In this document: in pieces, positions 12,066-25,660 of the stretch | Position numbering within the stretch: the first letter of the stretch is position 1 | Layout: each line of letters opens with the position of its first letter | NCBI GenBank assembly: GCA_047495785.1 | Contig: JBLDXI010000013.1 | Location: 4,650,001 to 4,714,000, forward strand | Origin: Lepidodermella squamata | Taxonomy: Eukaryota; Gastrotricha | DNA length: 64,000 nucleotides | Reading direction: 5' to 3' | The notes under the pieces: model-generated | Told to the model about the DNA's origin: nothing | Seen by the model: the letters and a program-made list of their open reading frames with translations, nothing else | Database searches by the model: none | Translations under genes and position numbers: made by a program

Positions 12066-15000
12066 TTAGACGTTGTTCATCGTCGGCACGCAGCTGGGCA
12101 AGTCGCTCCACAGACCACTCGGTTGGCATGTCACCATGGGATTTCCGACTATCCTGTAGCCCGGGTTGCACGTGAACATCAACCGGCGGCCGATTTCGGC
12201 AGATTGACCTGTAAAAAATAGTTAACAATTTAAAATTTAATTAAGAAAAAATTTAGGATATATCATGAATTTTCCCTCTTAAATTGGGAATCCAAACGTT
12301 TAGAATTTATCAGATTTTTTTTCAAAATACAAAGCTCTGTGGCATTAAATATTCCAGATTAAATTTCCCAAAATTATCCTTTTTATTGTGCCAAATCGCT
12401 AGATTATTTTCTATCAATAATCGAGAATTGGAGCCGATATCGATTTCTGTTATCGATATTACAAATCAGTGATTTTTCCGAAATTAGCAGTCTAGGATCC
12501 CATAAAAGAATATGGGGGTACCAGAAAGCTAAAAAATCCCATGGTGTCATGATGTGTTCTCATCAAACAAGTAAGAATAAAACAAGTCGAAAAAGAAAAT
12601 AATCGGAAAAATCTAGGGCTAAAATGCTCAAATTTAGCGCCGGAACCTTGCAAAGTGGTGCGAAAGTTACATTTTCTTATTTTAACTACACGATACCATT
12701 GTTATTCAGAATACTTTTCAATTTTTCCTTCACGGACTACTAATATTGGAAAAATCACCGAGTTGTAAAATCGATAACAGAAATCGACATCGGCTCTACT
12801 AGTTGAAGTAAACTCAAAAATTGACCGCTTACATCGCAAAATACGCCTCATAAAAAATCGATACGAGAAAAACGAGAAACTCAAAAATATTTCCAGATTC
12901 TTCTCCCCAATTTCCCAAACTGACCCAAGTTAATTTTTAAAATCATAAACAAATTGATTTCACTCCTAGATTTTCCATTTTTCCCGCTACCTGAAAAAAC
13001 TGAAAGCTGAGACGAAAACTGACCATCGTGCAGGGCGTTGTCGACGCGCGGGAACTCGCCGCAGTTGGTGGCGAGCAGGCACTGCTCGGTGCGCGACCAC
13101 TCGCCGCTGGGCAGGCACGCGGCGCTGAAGACGGAGAGGCGGCTGACGGGCGTGACGAAGCGCCGGTCGCACTGCACGACCACCGACTGGCCGTAGACGG
13201 CGAACACGCCCGTCGCGTTCGAGTGCGCCACCGTCAGCGGCGTGCAGCCGACCACCTCCGGGCACCGCACCACGTCGACGTGCACGGCCGGGTAGCCGAT
13301 GTAGTTGGCGATGTGCAGCCGCAGGTAGCGCACGGCCGCTAGTGGGGATGGCGATGGAAACCTGAGATGAAAAATAATAAAAGATAAATTAACACACAAA
13401 AATGATAAAATACTCGATTAATGGTAAAAAATGATCAAGAATTGAAATTGAATTCAGATTCACGATGGATAACTTTGGGGAAAGTTTAAAATCAACTCAA
13501 GCTTGAAAAAGTCTGAAATTCGAACCAAAAAATGGCAAAGCGGTTCCTGAGTTTTCCGCACATTTGTCAGTTTTATCAACAATTTAATCGGTTAAGGGTT
13601 CAGGGTCTTGTGAATTTCAAGATTAGCCCATAAATTTGAAACAAATTCAGAAAAGAAAATTCGAAACCACCTTTTGCTCAATTAAATATTCATTTAGAAA
13701 AACAATTTGAATAGTGATTTCTTAGTATTTGAAAGTCGCATCTTTAACGAAATATCCCCAACTTAATCGACCGCATCGATAATTGATTTTCAAATTTCAG
13801 CACTTATGTTAGGGTTTAAACAGTAAAAAAAGAGATGTTGCGTATTCAAGGTTTTTCCTATTACTCATCCGAGACCCGAGACTTCAGTTTCAGTTATAGC
13901 GTATACCAATGGCTGTCAAATTAACAGGGCCGAAGTTCGCCTCCACGCCATGCAACACATTTTTGCACCAATAATCACTAATTTTTTTCTAAGATAAGTA
14001 CAAATATGCAAATATTCCTCATGGCACAATTTCTCCTTATTCTAAAATGGGGCTTTTGAATTTTTTAGGAAATAATTAAGATCATACTTCTTGGGATCAT
14101 TACTTTATTAAGTTTTGCCCCAACGTCAGCCTCATCTGACGACAAACCCAAACCGCGATGACGAGACGTGGTGACTGGCCCTGAGCGCGAACTTGGCCTT
14201 ACGTGACCGGCTTTAGCCGAGCTCGTGGGCCGTTGATGAACGTTCCGGCCTGGTGGCTCTTTAATTAGGGCCACTTCCGGAGGGGTCAGTCGCTTTCAGA
14301 GCGGCTTTTAAAGAAAATACAAAATTCTGGCTTGCAATAATCCTCGATTTCCTATATTCCTTAAGGAATTCAGGCGATTTGTTGGGACTTTTGAATTCTG
14401 TGCATCAAGTTTGCCTTTAATCAACATTTCATGAGGATCGATTTTATCGAAAGTGAGAATGAAAAATCAATCACCCCGTGTATGCATGAAAAAGCTTACG
14501 ATCTCAAAGTCGCCAAAGAATTCAACGAAATAATTACTGGCAAATCTTGTTCCACCAAAATTTGATTCTGTTTCCAAGTTTTGCCAGTGTGACATATTCG
14601 GGGTTTTTAGGCCGCATTTTTAGAACCTAATAGAAATTCGAATAAATTACCTGCGAATTACGACAGATCTGGCGTCCCAATTTCCATCAATCATCGCCGC
14701 AACCGAAGGTTCCGACTCCAACTGCTGCCAAGTCTGGCCGTTTGCGCTGAATGTGATGTAGTACCGCGAAATCCAGTGGTCCCACCGCCGCCGGCCCTGC
14801 AAAACCAGGGCACTGATTTGGTAGGGTGCGCCAAGGTCTAGCTGTAGGAATCCGTCATTTTTATCGCACTCAGACGGACACCAGGCTTGTAACGCCGAGG
14901 ATGTGAATAGCGCGTGAGTTGGGTCGCAAGATGCGCCGAAAGTGCCTGGGCATGTCGATCGCGGCTTGGCCGGGGCGCCCATTCTGGCCGAGCTCGAGGC

Positions 15001-18000
15001 TGCGAAAGTGATTCCGGCTGGAATTTCACTTGAAATCACTGAGCAGTGGTCGATAGCAGCTAATAAAGAGTGAAAAAATCGCAAAATTAGTGGTAAATTG
15101 AATCAAGTTATATCAAATCGGGGTTTCACTTTCTATTCCATTTTTTTGCATGATACCTGTGAGATGCATAATCACTGTGAAACAAATTGACAAGTGATTT
15201 TACGATACCAAATGAAATACAGGGTTTTGAATTGAAGTGACCGTCAATTTTCTCATATGAAAAAATCATATGAGTAAAAATAATCTGTAGATGTTATATC
15301 GATTAGGAAAACTGATGGAAGTTCAACTTTCGAAATTTCGAATTGGAAAATATTTGGGCTTGGTTTGACGACTTGAGACCGAAAAACTGGACAGTTCGGT
15401 AAAATGCATTATTTTCAAGGAAATTTTGAAATGCTCAGATTTTGTTTTCAGTTTGACTTCAGTTTCAATTTGATCGAAGCAAAATTATTCATGGCAATTT
15501 GTTTTCTTTTCGAACTATTAAAAAATTTATTATAAATATATTATGGTTCTCAAATTTTTGGATTTTCCATGATTAAATTCAAATAAAATCCCATCAAATT
15601 TTACGTAATTTTCAGTACTTAAAACACGGAGTAAAATTGATTTGAGAAAATCCTTCGAAAATGACCCTTCAATTGATTGAATTTGACGTGAAGTTTGAAA
15701 TTTGTGTTTCCGCTAAGGGCTCGAGGCACCGGAGCCTCATATTCGGTCCAAGCTCTTGGTTCCTCTAATTTTCAACTTCCGACTTCCCTGATCTACCCAT
15801 GGGATGAAGCCAATCGTTCACATCCAATAAAAAATGCAAATTTTATGAACTTACATATGCACATGAAAGTGACTTCGAGGTAGAGCGATCGCAACGGGCA
15901 GGCTAGATTCAACTTCTGGCAATTGCCAAGAATGTTATCACTCGCAAACACGCTGCAATTCGACTTGTCGTTACACAACGCCGAAACGAAGGGCTTCACA
16001 TCGAAAAACCCGCAATCCGCCTCAATAGCGCCGTCATCAACCGGATTCTGTTGCCCACACGTCATTTCATTCGGGAAACTGATACGCCCGAAATGCGCCT
16101 GAACGATGCGAATGACGTCATTCGACCGGCTGCCGAAAGGACCGCCGCAGCTCAACTGAGCAACTGTGTTGTAGCAGATTTGCCGAGTCGTCAGAATCGC
16201 CTCAGCTTGGGGTTGAGGGTTGTAGGGTCCATTCGGGGTGGTCGGTGCGATTGTCGACGTCATCGGCATTTGTGACATAGTAATCGGCATTGGCGTGGTC
16301 GTCGGAGCGCTAGTTGGGATAATCGGGCCGTCTAGGCGTTGGTAGAAGCGGAGATTCACGTCGTTGCTCGAGTCCAGATTGCAGGCCTGGGATTTCGGCA
16401 GGCAGTGCTGTTGGGCGAGGATGTAAGTGAAACCGACGCAGTTTGCCATTGACCGGCAAGTATCGGCGCACTGGTCGCTTGAACAGGGCATGCATTCGCC
16501 TTGGGGTATGGTTCCACTCCAGCAGTTTTGGTTCGGCACCTCCTGGAAGCCGCGCGGGGTTGGGAACCACGTTGTTGCCGTTGGCTGGTTTGTCGTAGGC
16601 GCGGGCGTGGTGGGCGGAGCTCCAACTGAAAAAATTCGAATTAAATAGAATTAAATTAGAGTAAAATCAGATTATCCACATGAACATGATTCCCTAACGC
16701 TAATTAGAAAATAGGTTGATCAAGAATTAATCTAAACGATAAATCTTGCAAGCAGTAGCTAACTTCCAATACTATTTTTTAAATCAAGTTAGTGTTTTTT
16801 ACTACAGATTCGATTGATTTCGATGAGTTCTTCATCTCCATTATTTTTAAGCTCAAAAACTCTGAATATGACTCTAGTATCAAATCTAGTATCAAATCAC
16901 CGAAAAATCTGGAAAAATACCGAAAATTATCGAAAAATTACCAAAATGTGACCTTCGGGGTTTTTATTCCCAATTGTTCTAGTCAATTGCGAAATCAACC
17001 TAAACTTCGAAATATCGAACTCATCGAACTCCTTTATTTAATTTGATGGAAAACCCATTAGAAAGCAAAATAAAAGAAACTACAGCTGCCCCACAAGTTT
17101 TGCTACGTTTTGAGTTTTCACATTTTTGCTGACTAGTCAATTTTAACGCACTATGACAATGGTACTTAGATCGGTAATTTACGATATTTTACCAGATTAA
17201 ACAAAAATTCTGCGCAGTTTTCAATCTTATAGATCATAAACCAGTTCCTACTAGCATTTTCATTGAATTTTGAATTCCCACTGGCCTGGATCGAACATCA
17301 TAAATGCATTTTCCCTTTATACATTTTTGGTTACGATTTGGACAAATATTGTGCCATTCAAAGTCCTTACTATATAGTTGATAACATAGTCACGGTGAAA
17401 CAGGTTGACAAGTGATTTTACGGTTCCAAATATAAGACAGGGTTGTGAATCGAACTGACCGTCAATTACCACAGATGAAAAAATTATTCGCTGTTGTTTA
17501 TGGATGAGGCAAAAATAATATATCTTTATAAGTTATATCGGCTAGGCAAGGTCTTGAAAATGGATAGATCTGTTCAAATTTGTCCACGGCTTTTCGGAGA
17601 CTTTCTATGGAAGTTTTATGGAATAAAATTGCTTTTTCGGCGTTAATTCACAAGAGAACTTTTTAACTAAATTTCGAATTTTAAGCTCAGAAAAAGGTGC
17701 TATTTTCAAGGAATTATCAATTTTATGGTCGCGATTTAGACCAAAATTCAAAGTCCTCACTGATTTTTAGTTATTTTATAATCCTAAAATCATAACTCCA
17801 TTGATCCCAATTGATGCATCTTATTCTCCAGTCAATAATACATAATATATTTAAAGACGTGTTTGGTCAAGGTTGCACTAATTCGAACTAATTATAGCAA
17901 TGTAGAAAATAAATTACGTCTCGAGTAGAACACAATATTAGCATCAGGCGAGGGTGTAAAGCACGGCGTGGACACGGGCAAGCAGGTGCGTTCTGGGCCG

Positions 18001-21000
18001 ACCCAAGTGAAACCGACGCAGTTGGTACTCGCCCGGCAATTCGCGGCGCACTCTTCAATCGAGCACGCCTGGCAAGACAACTGCGCGAGTTGGATCGATG
18101 AAAAGCGGCAATCGAACAAGCTCGGCGGGGCAAAATCAGTAATCGCTTCAAATTATAAAAAAAAATCGTGAACACAATGACAAACAAAAATGTCTAAAAA
18201 CAACTTACGAGGTGGCGGGGTAGGAGCAACGGTAGTTGTGGTGTAGGCGGTTGAATAAACTGAAAATTAGTTATAAAAAATTGGTTATAAATCGGGAAAA
18301 AATCATTTTAAAATCCCAAAAGCGGTGTAATTATTGACCCAAAAGCTGTTTTTTTCGTATTTTTTTACTTTCAAGCTCTTGCTCATGGGAGCGAGAGTGC
18401 TCCATGGAGCCGTGGTGAGGGCGCCGGCGCGCACCTCCACCACCACCACCCTCGTGACTGCCGGCGCCGCCGCCGCCGCCCTGGAACATGTGGCGCATGC
18501 TGTTGCGGCGGTTCGAGCGTCCCATGAAACGGATACGCTCGCCCGGGTGGAAGTCGAAGAATACACCTGTGGGTTTTAGGGCGTCATTACTCGGAGCAGC
18601 CATCGCCCGGGGCAAATTACGCCCGCGGGCTCTAGCCATAGGTGAGAGTGTGGGGACAAGTGAGTCTTGACAGGGTGAATAATGAGAAGCAAAATTAATT
18701 CAAATGAAAAAAATTCAATTTTTTTAAATTGTTTAAAAAAAAAAATTTCAAACATACCCCGCTCATAGAATCGAATCTGCTCGTTAACAGTCGGGTTACT
18801 GCATGTCCCACTTTTCGGGATACACCTGCGAAGTTGATACGGAATGTACGTGAAACCACCACATCCAGGTAAGCTATCGCAACGACGGGCGCATTCCTTA
18901 GAAATTGGAAAAAAATCCATTTTAAAATAATTTATGAAATTAATTAAAATATTTACCAGTGCGCTGCAATCAACGCAACCGCCCTCGGATAGAATATTTC
19001 CATAACAATTACCAGGCAACAGATGGTATCCAGGAACCTCTGAAAAATGAATGCATTTCTTTTCAATATTTGTCAAATAATTTCGAAAAAAAACATAAAA
19101 AAGCAGGTGAGTGTAGGGCAAAATTATTCATCAAAATTATATTGGGTAAAGCAAATTAAAATTGTTCGGCAAAATCAACGAAATTGCTGCTGGTGATCTT
19201 TTTTCCTCACTTGGAAACACTCTTCTTGTCCCATTTGCAGGTGGTTGCCTTCGAGCTTTCTCACTCACGTCGGCCTTGTTAGAACTCGACCTAGGCGATG
19301 GGCTGATTTTCAACGAGTTCCAAAACGACGCGATCTGAAGCGGGGTTTTATTGCTGACCTCAACCGACCCTGGTAGCCGCGTGAAATCGTGCTTATTATG
19401 CGTACGAACCGACGCTACATTCCGCAATTCCTCCTCACGAGTCCCGGTCTTAGCGCGATTTCTAGGGCTGATATTCACACTAGGACCCGTTTTGCCTAAC
19501 CACGGCATTGGGGGTAGAGTCGGCCTTTCGCTGGTTAAAACGGGTTTTTTCGTCATGTTATCACTATTGCTATTACCCGACCGGGGATTAGCCGCGCTTC
19601 TAGCAGTAACCGGCAATATTTTCCGCTCTTTAATCGGCCCAATCGAGTAGGGATGTAAAGCACTACTTATCGTAGTCGGTTTTCTAAACACCCTGGGGGT
19701 ACTAGTTGAAGTGGTCCTCATCCTTGGGGTAGTCTGTGGCATTGTTTTTACAGTCTGTTTTTTGGCAATTGGCGTTTTCAACGTTGAAGTCGGCGGGGTT
19801 TTATACTTAATCCGAGGGTAGGGTATGAGACCGATAGGCGACGTTGAAGCTGTTGAATAATTCAATAAATTTCGGAAGAAAGGTTAAAATTTCCAAAGCG
19901 TTAGTTAATTTTTTCGCGATTTTTCTTACCGGCAAAAGTTGCTGGAGGTGTATTGCTATCTGTGGTTGTAATTTCGATGAAAGGCGCTGTTGTTGTTGTC
20001 ATTTCGGTAGGCCGCGTTGTGGTCGATCGTTGGGTGGTGGTTGTGTCCGGGTTCGGAGCCCAAGTTGGCAGCGTAGTGCCTTGAGTTGGCCGCGCTGTTG
20101 TTGTGATGATTTCCTCCTTAACGTAGAATTTAACGTCCTCAGCTGGAGGAGGCGATTGGCAAGTTTCCGATTTCGGAACGCATTGACGCTAAAATATATA
20201 AGAATATAATTTTTAAAAATCACTTCAAAGGGGAAAAATGGCTATTTTCGAATTTTTGAAAATTATTTTAAAATGCCAATTAAATTTATCTATCAATCAT
20301 CGATTAATTTATTTAACTTTTTAAATCGGGATAAATCGTGGCGAATTGTAAGAAATACTTTATTTGATATTACGACTCTAAAATGAGGTAATCCACGGCT
20401 AAAATTTCCCATTATTCCAATTTATAAGCATTACTAGAAGACCACATTTACTAGAATTTAGCTCAGTGGAATCACCTTTTTAGGTCAAGAAAATTTGCAA
20501 AAAATCACCTTTGCTAGAACGTAAGTGAAGCCAGAACAGCCGGGCAGAAGTGAGCAGCGTAACGCGCACTCCTCAATCGCGCAATTTTCACATCCCTGCT
20601 CGTCAATCGGCGAGCCGAAGCAGTTACCCGCCAGCTGTTTATAGCCCGGCAACGGCTTGAACCAAACCGCTGTAGTTGTCGGCCCTTCAGTCTGCGTGGT
20701 AGTCGACTGTGTTGTAGTCGTGGTGGTTGTTCGAGTCGTCGATGGAGTGGTCGTAGTAGACGACGTGGTGGAAGGCGTTGTGGGCGGGTTCGTTCGAGAT
20801 GTACTTACCACCCGGGTTGTGGTCGCATTCGTCTGACCGCCGGGTGTTACAGTACTGCCGCCCGGGTTCATTTTAACATACACGCGCTGCATGTCACTTG
20901 TGATCTGCTCGCGACATGTTTGCGACAACAGGTCACATTTCTCATTACTGAAAAGAAGTTATCAAAAATTAAATTAAAAAATTGAAATTTTTGAAATTTG

Positions 21001-23084
21001 ACAAGAAATCGAATTTTCATCGCAAAAATAGGTTTCTTAGAGTATATGCTTACTTGATATAATAAGTGAAGCCAGCGCAATCAGCCCTGCCATTACACCG
21101 CTCCTTACACTCATCGATTCCACAAGGCTGGCAATGGGTTGTCGTATTCGCCACAGGATCGCAATAGCCAGTCAGCAGCGTATAGCCATCGATCACTGAA
21201 AAATCGAGAAAAAAGTAATGACAAATTCAAAAATCATATTCGCAATTCAAGGCGAAAAGCTGGAAATTTGTTCTTCTCAATCATTCGTTCATTTCAGTCT
21301 GGTTTTCTACTACATAGATTATAGTCAGGATTCTACTCGCGTTTGCAAGCTTTTGCTGTGTATTTTTTAAGCTTGAACCGCACATGTTGTGATCGCAAAG
21401 ACGTTTTCCGAGGTCATCCTGCGAAACGCCGCTTTCCATCGAAACACCTCTACACATTTAGCAAGACATAAAAATCCCATATTATTATCCTGTAATAAAA
21501 ATTCCAACATTAATCATCTACTAGAAAAGACTACATTTTTTAGTAAATTTCTACTGAAGAAAGCTACGTTATTATTTATCATTAATATTGGCATGCAATT
21601 TCAACTATTATTTGAGATCAATATCCCACATTTCGCTTGTTAATTAGCATTTTAAGCGGCTTTTTATCAATTCTTACGCTGTAACATTCCCGGATCTTCT
21701 GTCAATAAAGTCTCGAAGACTATTTCGACAAGACAACACGCAAAGTTAGAAACGAACAGTCAAACAAAAATTACAACAAAAAAATTCGAATTTTTTTCCA
21801 ACTCACATTTGAAGCTAGGCTGGCCAGGCACTGAAAATAAATTAAGGCGGATTAATCGAAAATTCGATTTAAAAAGTGAAAATTCCTACTTTTTTGGTAG
21901 AATTTGGTGAATTCATTGGGGAACGGCCGATCGCATGTTTGCCACTTGAGGTAGCAAAGCCGGGTTTGAGAAACGAACGAAAACCCGGCACATCGGGCCG
22001 TAGCTGAGCAGAGCAGTGAGCAGTAATCCACCGTGCAATTTGAACACCCTCCATCGGGCACAACCGCACCAGGGCAGTTGCCGGCTAATAGTCTATAACC
22101 AGGAATCGCTATATAAAAAATTAATTGAGAATAAGAAATGACTTGGGAATTTTTTCAAAAAATATTGCACGCTAAAAAATAACAATGTGAGTACTAAAAA
22201 AATTGGCGGGTTCAACATAATACAACAGAGTGACTTTTTTCGGTGTCAAAAACAGGCAAACAAACCCGGCGCGTCGGACTGGCGTTTTACACGAACTAAA
22301 TCAAGGTTATGTAAGTTAACACATTTTGTTCCCAAAGCACTTTTACGGTAGAAAAATATGTACTTCTCGGGTGCTATTCTTGATACTTACCTGGGAAGAC
22401 TTTATTGTCGTATGCTTCTACGATAGCCTCAGCAGTTTGGCCCGCTTCTTCCTCGACCAATTTCGCATTCGCGTTCACTGCAGCGCTGTCATCGTGGGAA
22501 ACTCGAGGCTGGATCAAATATTCCTCTGGAGGGGAAAAAAGAAAAACATTCAAAATCAAGAAAAATTCCGAAAAATTGCCAAAAATTTGGAAAAAAATGG
22601 AAATCAATATTTAAATTTTTTTTGGAAATTGCATTAATTTCAATCAATTTCAAAGGAAAAATATCAAAATTTAATTAATACAAAAAATCAAAATATATTA
22701 AAATAATAATTTTTTATTTCTTTTATTACAAATTTTCTCACCTTTTTTGCCGTAGTAATGAACGCGATCGCTGGCCTCTGGAGCGACGCATTTTTCGTTC
22801 TTCAGCAAGCACCGATTTTCGTCGAGGATATACGAAAATCCGACGCAAGTTTGGAGCCGCGAACACGCCGAAGCACAGTCAAGCAGCGTGCAGTAGACGC
22901 AACTCTGCTCGGCCATCAAGCCGCCGCGGCAATTGCCCGGCAACTGTTCGTAGCCGCCAACGTGCTCGAACACCTTCGTCCACGGGATGTCAGGCCGGCC
23001 CATTTCGTTGCCGGAAGCAGCAGGGGCTGAGGTAGAGAAAATAACGAAGATTAACGCGAGATGCATGAGCCTGGCGTGGCGCAT
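12066..23084 (-). CDS. Secreted PAN/apple, SUEL-lectin, discoidin and sushi mosaic protein
   Basis: Seventeen exons reconstructed in consistent phase: 23084-22742, 22525-22391, 22108-21890, 21830-21807, 21195-21054, 20947-20509, 20188-19930, 19849-19211, 19039-18957, 18896-18758, 18566-18369, 18259-18209, 18145-17918, 16625-15855, 15059-14651, 13361-13024, 12208-12066; 1519 residues. Order: signal peptide (LALIFVIFSTSAPA, chosen over upstream Met for this reason); PAN domains near 40-113, 165-232, 243-300, 392-455, 735-806, 895-965 and 993-1065; a SUEL-type galactose-binding lectin domain near 1110-1222; an F5/8C discoidin domain near 1228-1395; and sushi repeats to the end. PAN modules share a GNC...C..C...C...C..GF.Y spacing. 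Thr/Pro-rich mucin-like linkers and a basic Ser/Pro linker (521-733) separate modules. No membrane segment is seen. A sugar- or matrix-binding extracellular role (cuticle, mucus, defence) is inferred from the domains only. Confidence 0.88.
15177..15320. repeat. Interspersed repeat pair, copy A (mosaic gene intron)
   Basis: This stretch resembles 17388-17555 in another intron of the same gene. Shared landmarks are GTGAAACARRTTGACAAGTG, ATTTTACG, ACAGGGTT and GACCGTCAATT. It is non-coding. Confidence 0.7.
17388..17555. repeat. Interspersed repeat pair, copy B (mosaic gene intron)
   Basis: Counterpart of 15177-15320, same orientation, with small insertions. It lies in the 1.3-kb intron between exons 13 and 14 of the mosaic gene. 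Confidence 0.7.
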
Positions 23085-25660
23085 CGCAGTTGGCGGACTC
23101 TGATCACGACTTGTGTAATATCGCTTAAAACAAGTCATGTAATCTTTCTTTTTCGTAAACGCAGAAACAGAATCAAAACTCGTAACAGCGTACCACAACT
23201 ATATCATTAGTGGACGCCTATGTCTGGACGATTTTAAAAAGCTATAAATAGTAAAGAAAATATGAAAAACATGAATAGCAAACATTCACCAACATATATT
23301 TTAGAGTTGAGAGGGCCCACATTTTGCCTAGAAGCCCTACATTCAATTGTGCTAACGCGTTTTCGTTCAATTTACAGGATTAAGATACTTCTAATTATCT
23401 AAAACTGTGAAAACGTGTGATATCGTATGAAACTCTGCTCTTTTTAGGAATTTAACCAAATTTCGAGGCTATAAATGCCAAAATACCCAAGAATCATAAG
23501 GAGGTTATAATGGCGAAAACCTAAAATCTGGACCGAAAATTAACATATAGCATAGCTAAAATAAGTAGAAATGAAAAGAAAGCGCGCTTTTTTATGGGAA
23601 AACCAGTAATACCTGGGCAAGTAATTCAGCAAAAAACGAATGTTCTGAATTAATTTAACGAAGCCCGACTTTGTTGACGTCATTAGCAATTACTTTAAAA
23701 TAGAATTAGTTTTTCTTATAGAGGACGTTCTGATAAATAAAACGAACTAACTCAAAGCGCCAAAGCGAAAGGGAAAAAGTGAAATCCGGATTGAGATTCA
23801 ATATTATATGGATCTACCTTATCTCCATATGTAAACCTCGCCAAATAAATTGATTAGTCCTTTACCTAAATTTCCGGTTCATAGTTTACCAATATTTTCT
23901 TGTTTACCGAAAACAGGGAATTTATTCAAAGGTAATAGCATCATCTCGATAGATTGAAAAAACTATCAACGAATAACGAAAAATCTTACAGCGGAAGATT
24001 TACGGATAAAACGGTAAGTTATTGGGAATAAAAAAAATCTGACGAAAAAATTAAGGCGGCGTTAGAGACGCTATAATCGCGTGTATGACGCCAGGTAAGT
24101 TAATAAACCTAAATTAAACTAAGCCGAAAAAATTAGGTCACGCTGTTAAAATTAGCATGTAAAAATGTGTATAAGTTTGGTGCTGGGGGGCTATGACTAG
24201 AAGCGACCAAGTCCCCCACTCACGAGAGGGGCGATGATAAAATTGAGTGAAATTTCGCGAAAAGGTCATCGCTGCGAAAGCCACCTCGCGGGTAAATACG
24301 GCCGCATATGAGGCGAAACTATTTATAGCTTTGACACGTCTATGTGACAAGTTAAGTTGGCCCATCATCATCATTATGGTCATAATTGCCCGCTCAATCG
24401 CGCTGTACACACGAGAGAAGTGCTCAAACACGTGGTGGTGGTGGTGTGGGTATAGTTATACACTATATGCGCCTTGTGTAATAATAAGACGAAAAACAAG
24501 CGCAATCATTGGTCGGCAAACTTTGACGCTCACAGAATGTTAAACGGATACATTATATTATACGCGAAATATACGCGCAAATATGCAAACACAGCAAACA
24601 GAGGCCACGAGACGATAGTGATGATGATGATGATGAGCGAGATAATAGCCGGGGCGGGTAATTAGCTTCTTCCTTTCTCACCGCCCCGCCCTCTCAGGAA
24701 TTTCTCGAGCGCTGTAAGAAATCGCCGTAAATTTCGTGACTAAACGTTTTAGGCGTATAAACGTGCCACTACAATCACGCCCCATTAGCGCGAGTAAATA
24801 TATTATAAAGTGAAATTAAATAACAGGTGGTAAAACTGTGCGGTAAATTAAGAACGGCGCGACACGTGACGCGTTGACCTCGAAAAGGCGGCTGTGAATT
24901 CTTGAGAAAGGCGGCGTCGGAAACGCGCCAACAACTTGAGTGAATTGTAGAGAACGCGTCCCTACATTTCCGAAATGTAAAACTTGAGTTGTCGCTTTTG
25001 TTTATCACTAGCGTTAGTTAGTTGGTCGTGTGTTGTTGTTTTTCGGGATCGTGAGACAAAAAATCGATTGATCGGATGTTTGCGGGCTAAAACCCGCCCA
25101 GGTTCGGGATCCATCGCGCAAACAAGGTAGGCTGGTTAGGTAGGCGGTTTTTAAGAGCACCCACTTGGCTAATATATTATGTTGTTCGTGTTGTTGGTTG
25201 TGGTGGTGGTGGTGGAAAATTATAACACACAAGGGCGTGTTGTTTGTATCGTGAGCTGCTTCTTCCCACCTCGATATTACTAGGCCGAGGAGCAGCGAAA
25301 TAAATGCATGAATAAAATATAGAGATTGTTTCTTCTGCAGCCACACAGCACATTTTGTCAACAGCCACCACAGCGATGCTATTATTATTATTATTATATT
25401 TTCAAGGCACCGCGACAACAAAGCGATCACCAACGAATGCGTCAGAGGGCGCTAAATATATACCTATACCTACCTAGCAGTGGCTATATAACAAAGAATG
25501 TGAAAAATATACGCGAAAAACGTTTTACAGCTCAAATAAACAAAAAATCGATGCAAAACGCGCCAAACACCTCAATTAAAAGTTTGATAACACATCAGAA
25601 ATTCAAATATTATTATTGTTCTTAGACCCAAATAACAAAGCGATTTCCTCTCTTCCTTAC
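23085..25660. other. Upstream of mosaic gene; possible 3' end of the CAP gene
   Basis: No gene is firmly supported. Simple repeats include a GTGGTGG run near 24432, GATGAT near 24620 and TTATTATT near 25380. On the minus strand an acceptor-like TGCAG near 25340 opens a frame with compatible phase running to a stop near 25177, with a Pro run and Thr end. It could be the last exon of the CAP-EGF-ShKT gene, but nothing else supports it. Confidence 0.4.

Noticed and set aside
13028-13342. Plus-strand frame opposite discoidin/sushi exon 16
   Set aside because: Ala/Arg/Val-rich shadow of a GC-rich coding exon.
14065-14310. GC-rich patch in a mosaic-gene intron as a missed exon or SINE
   Set aside because: No frame with consistent splice phases and no tRNA-like promoter boxes found; it stays unassigned.
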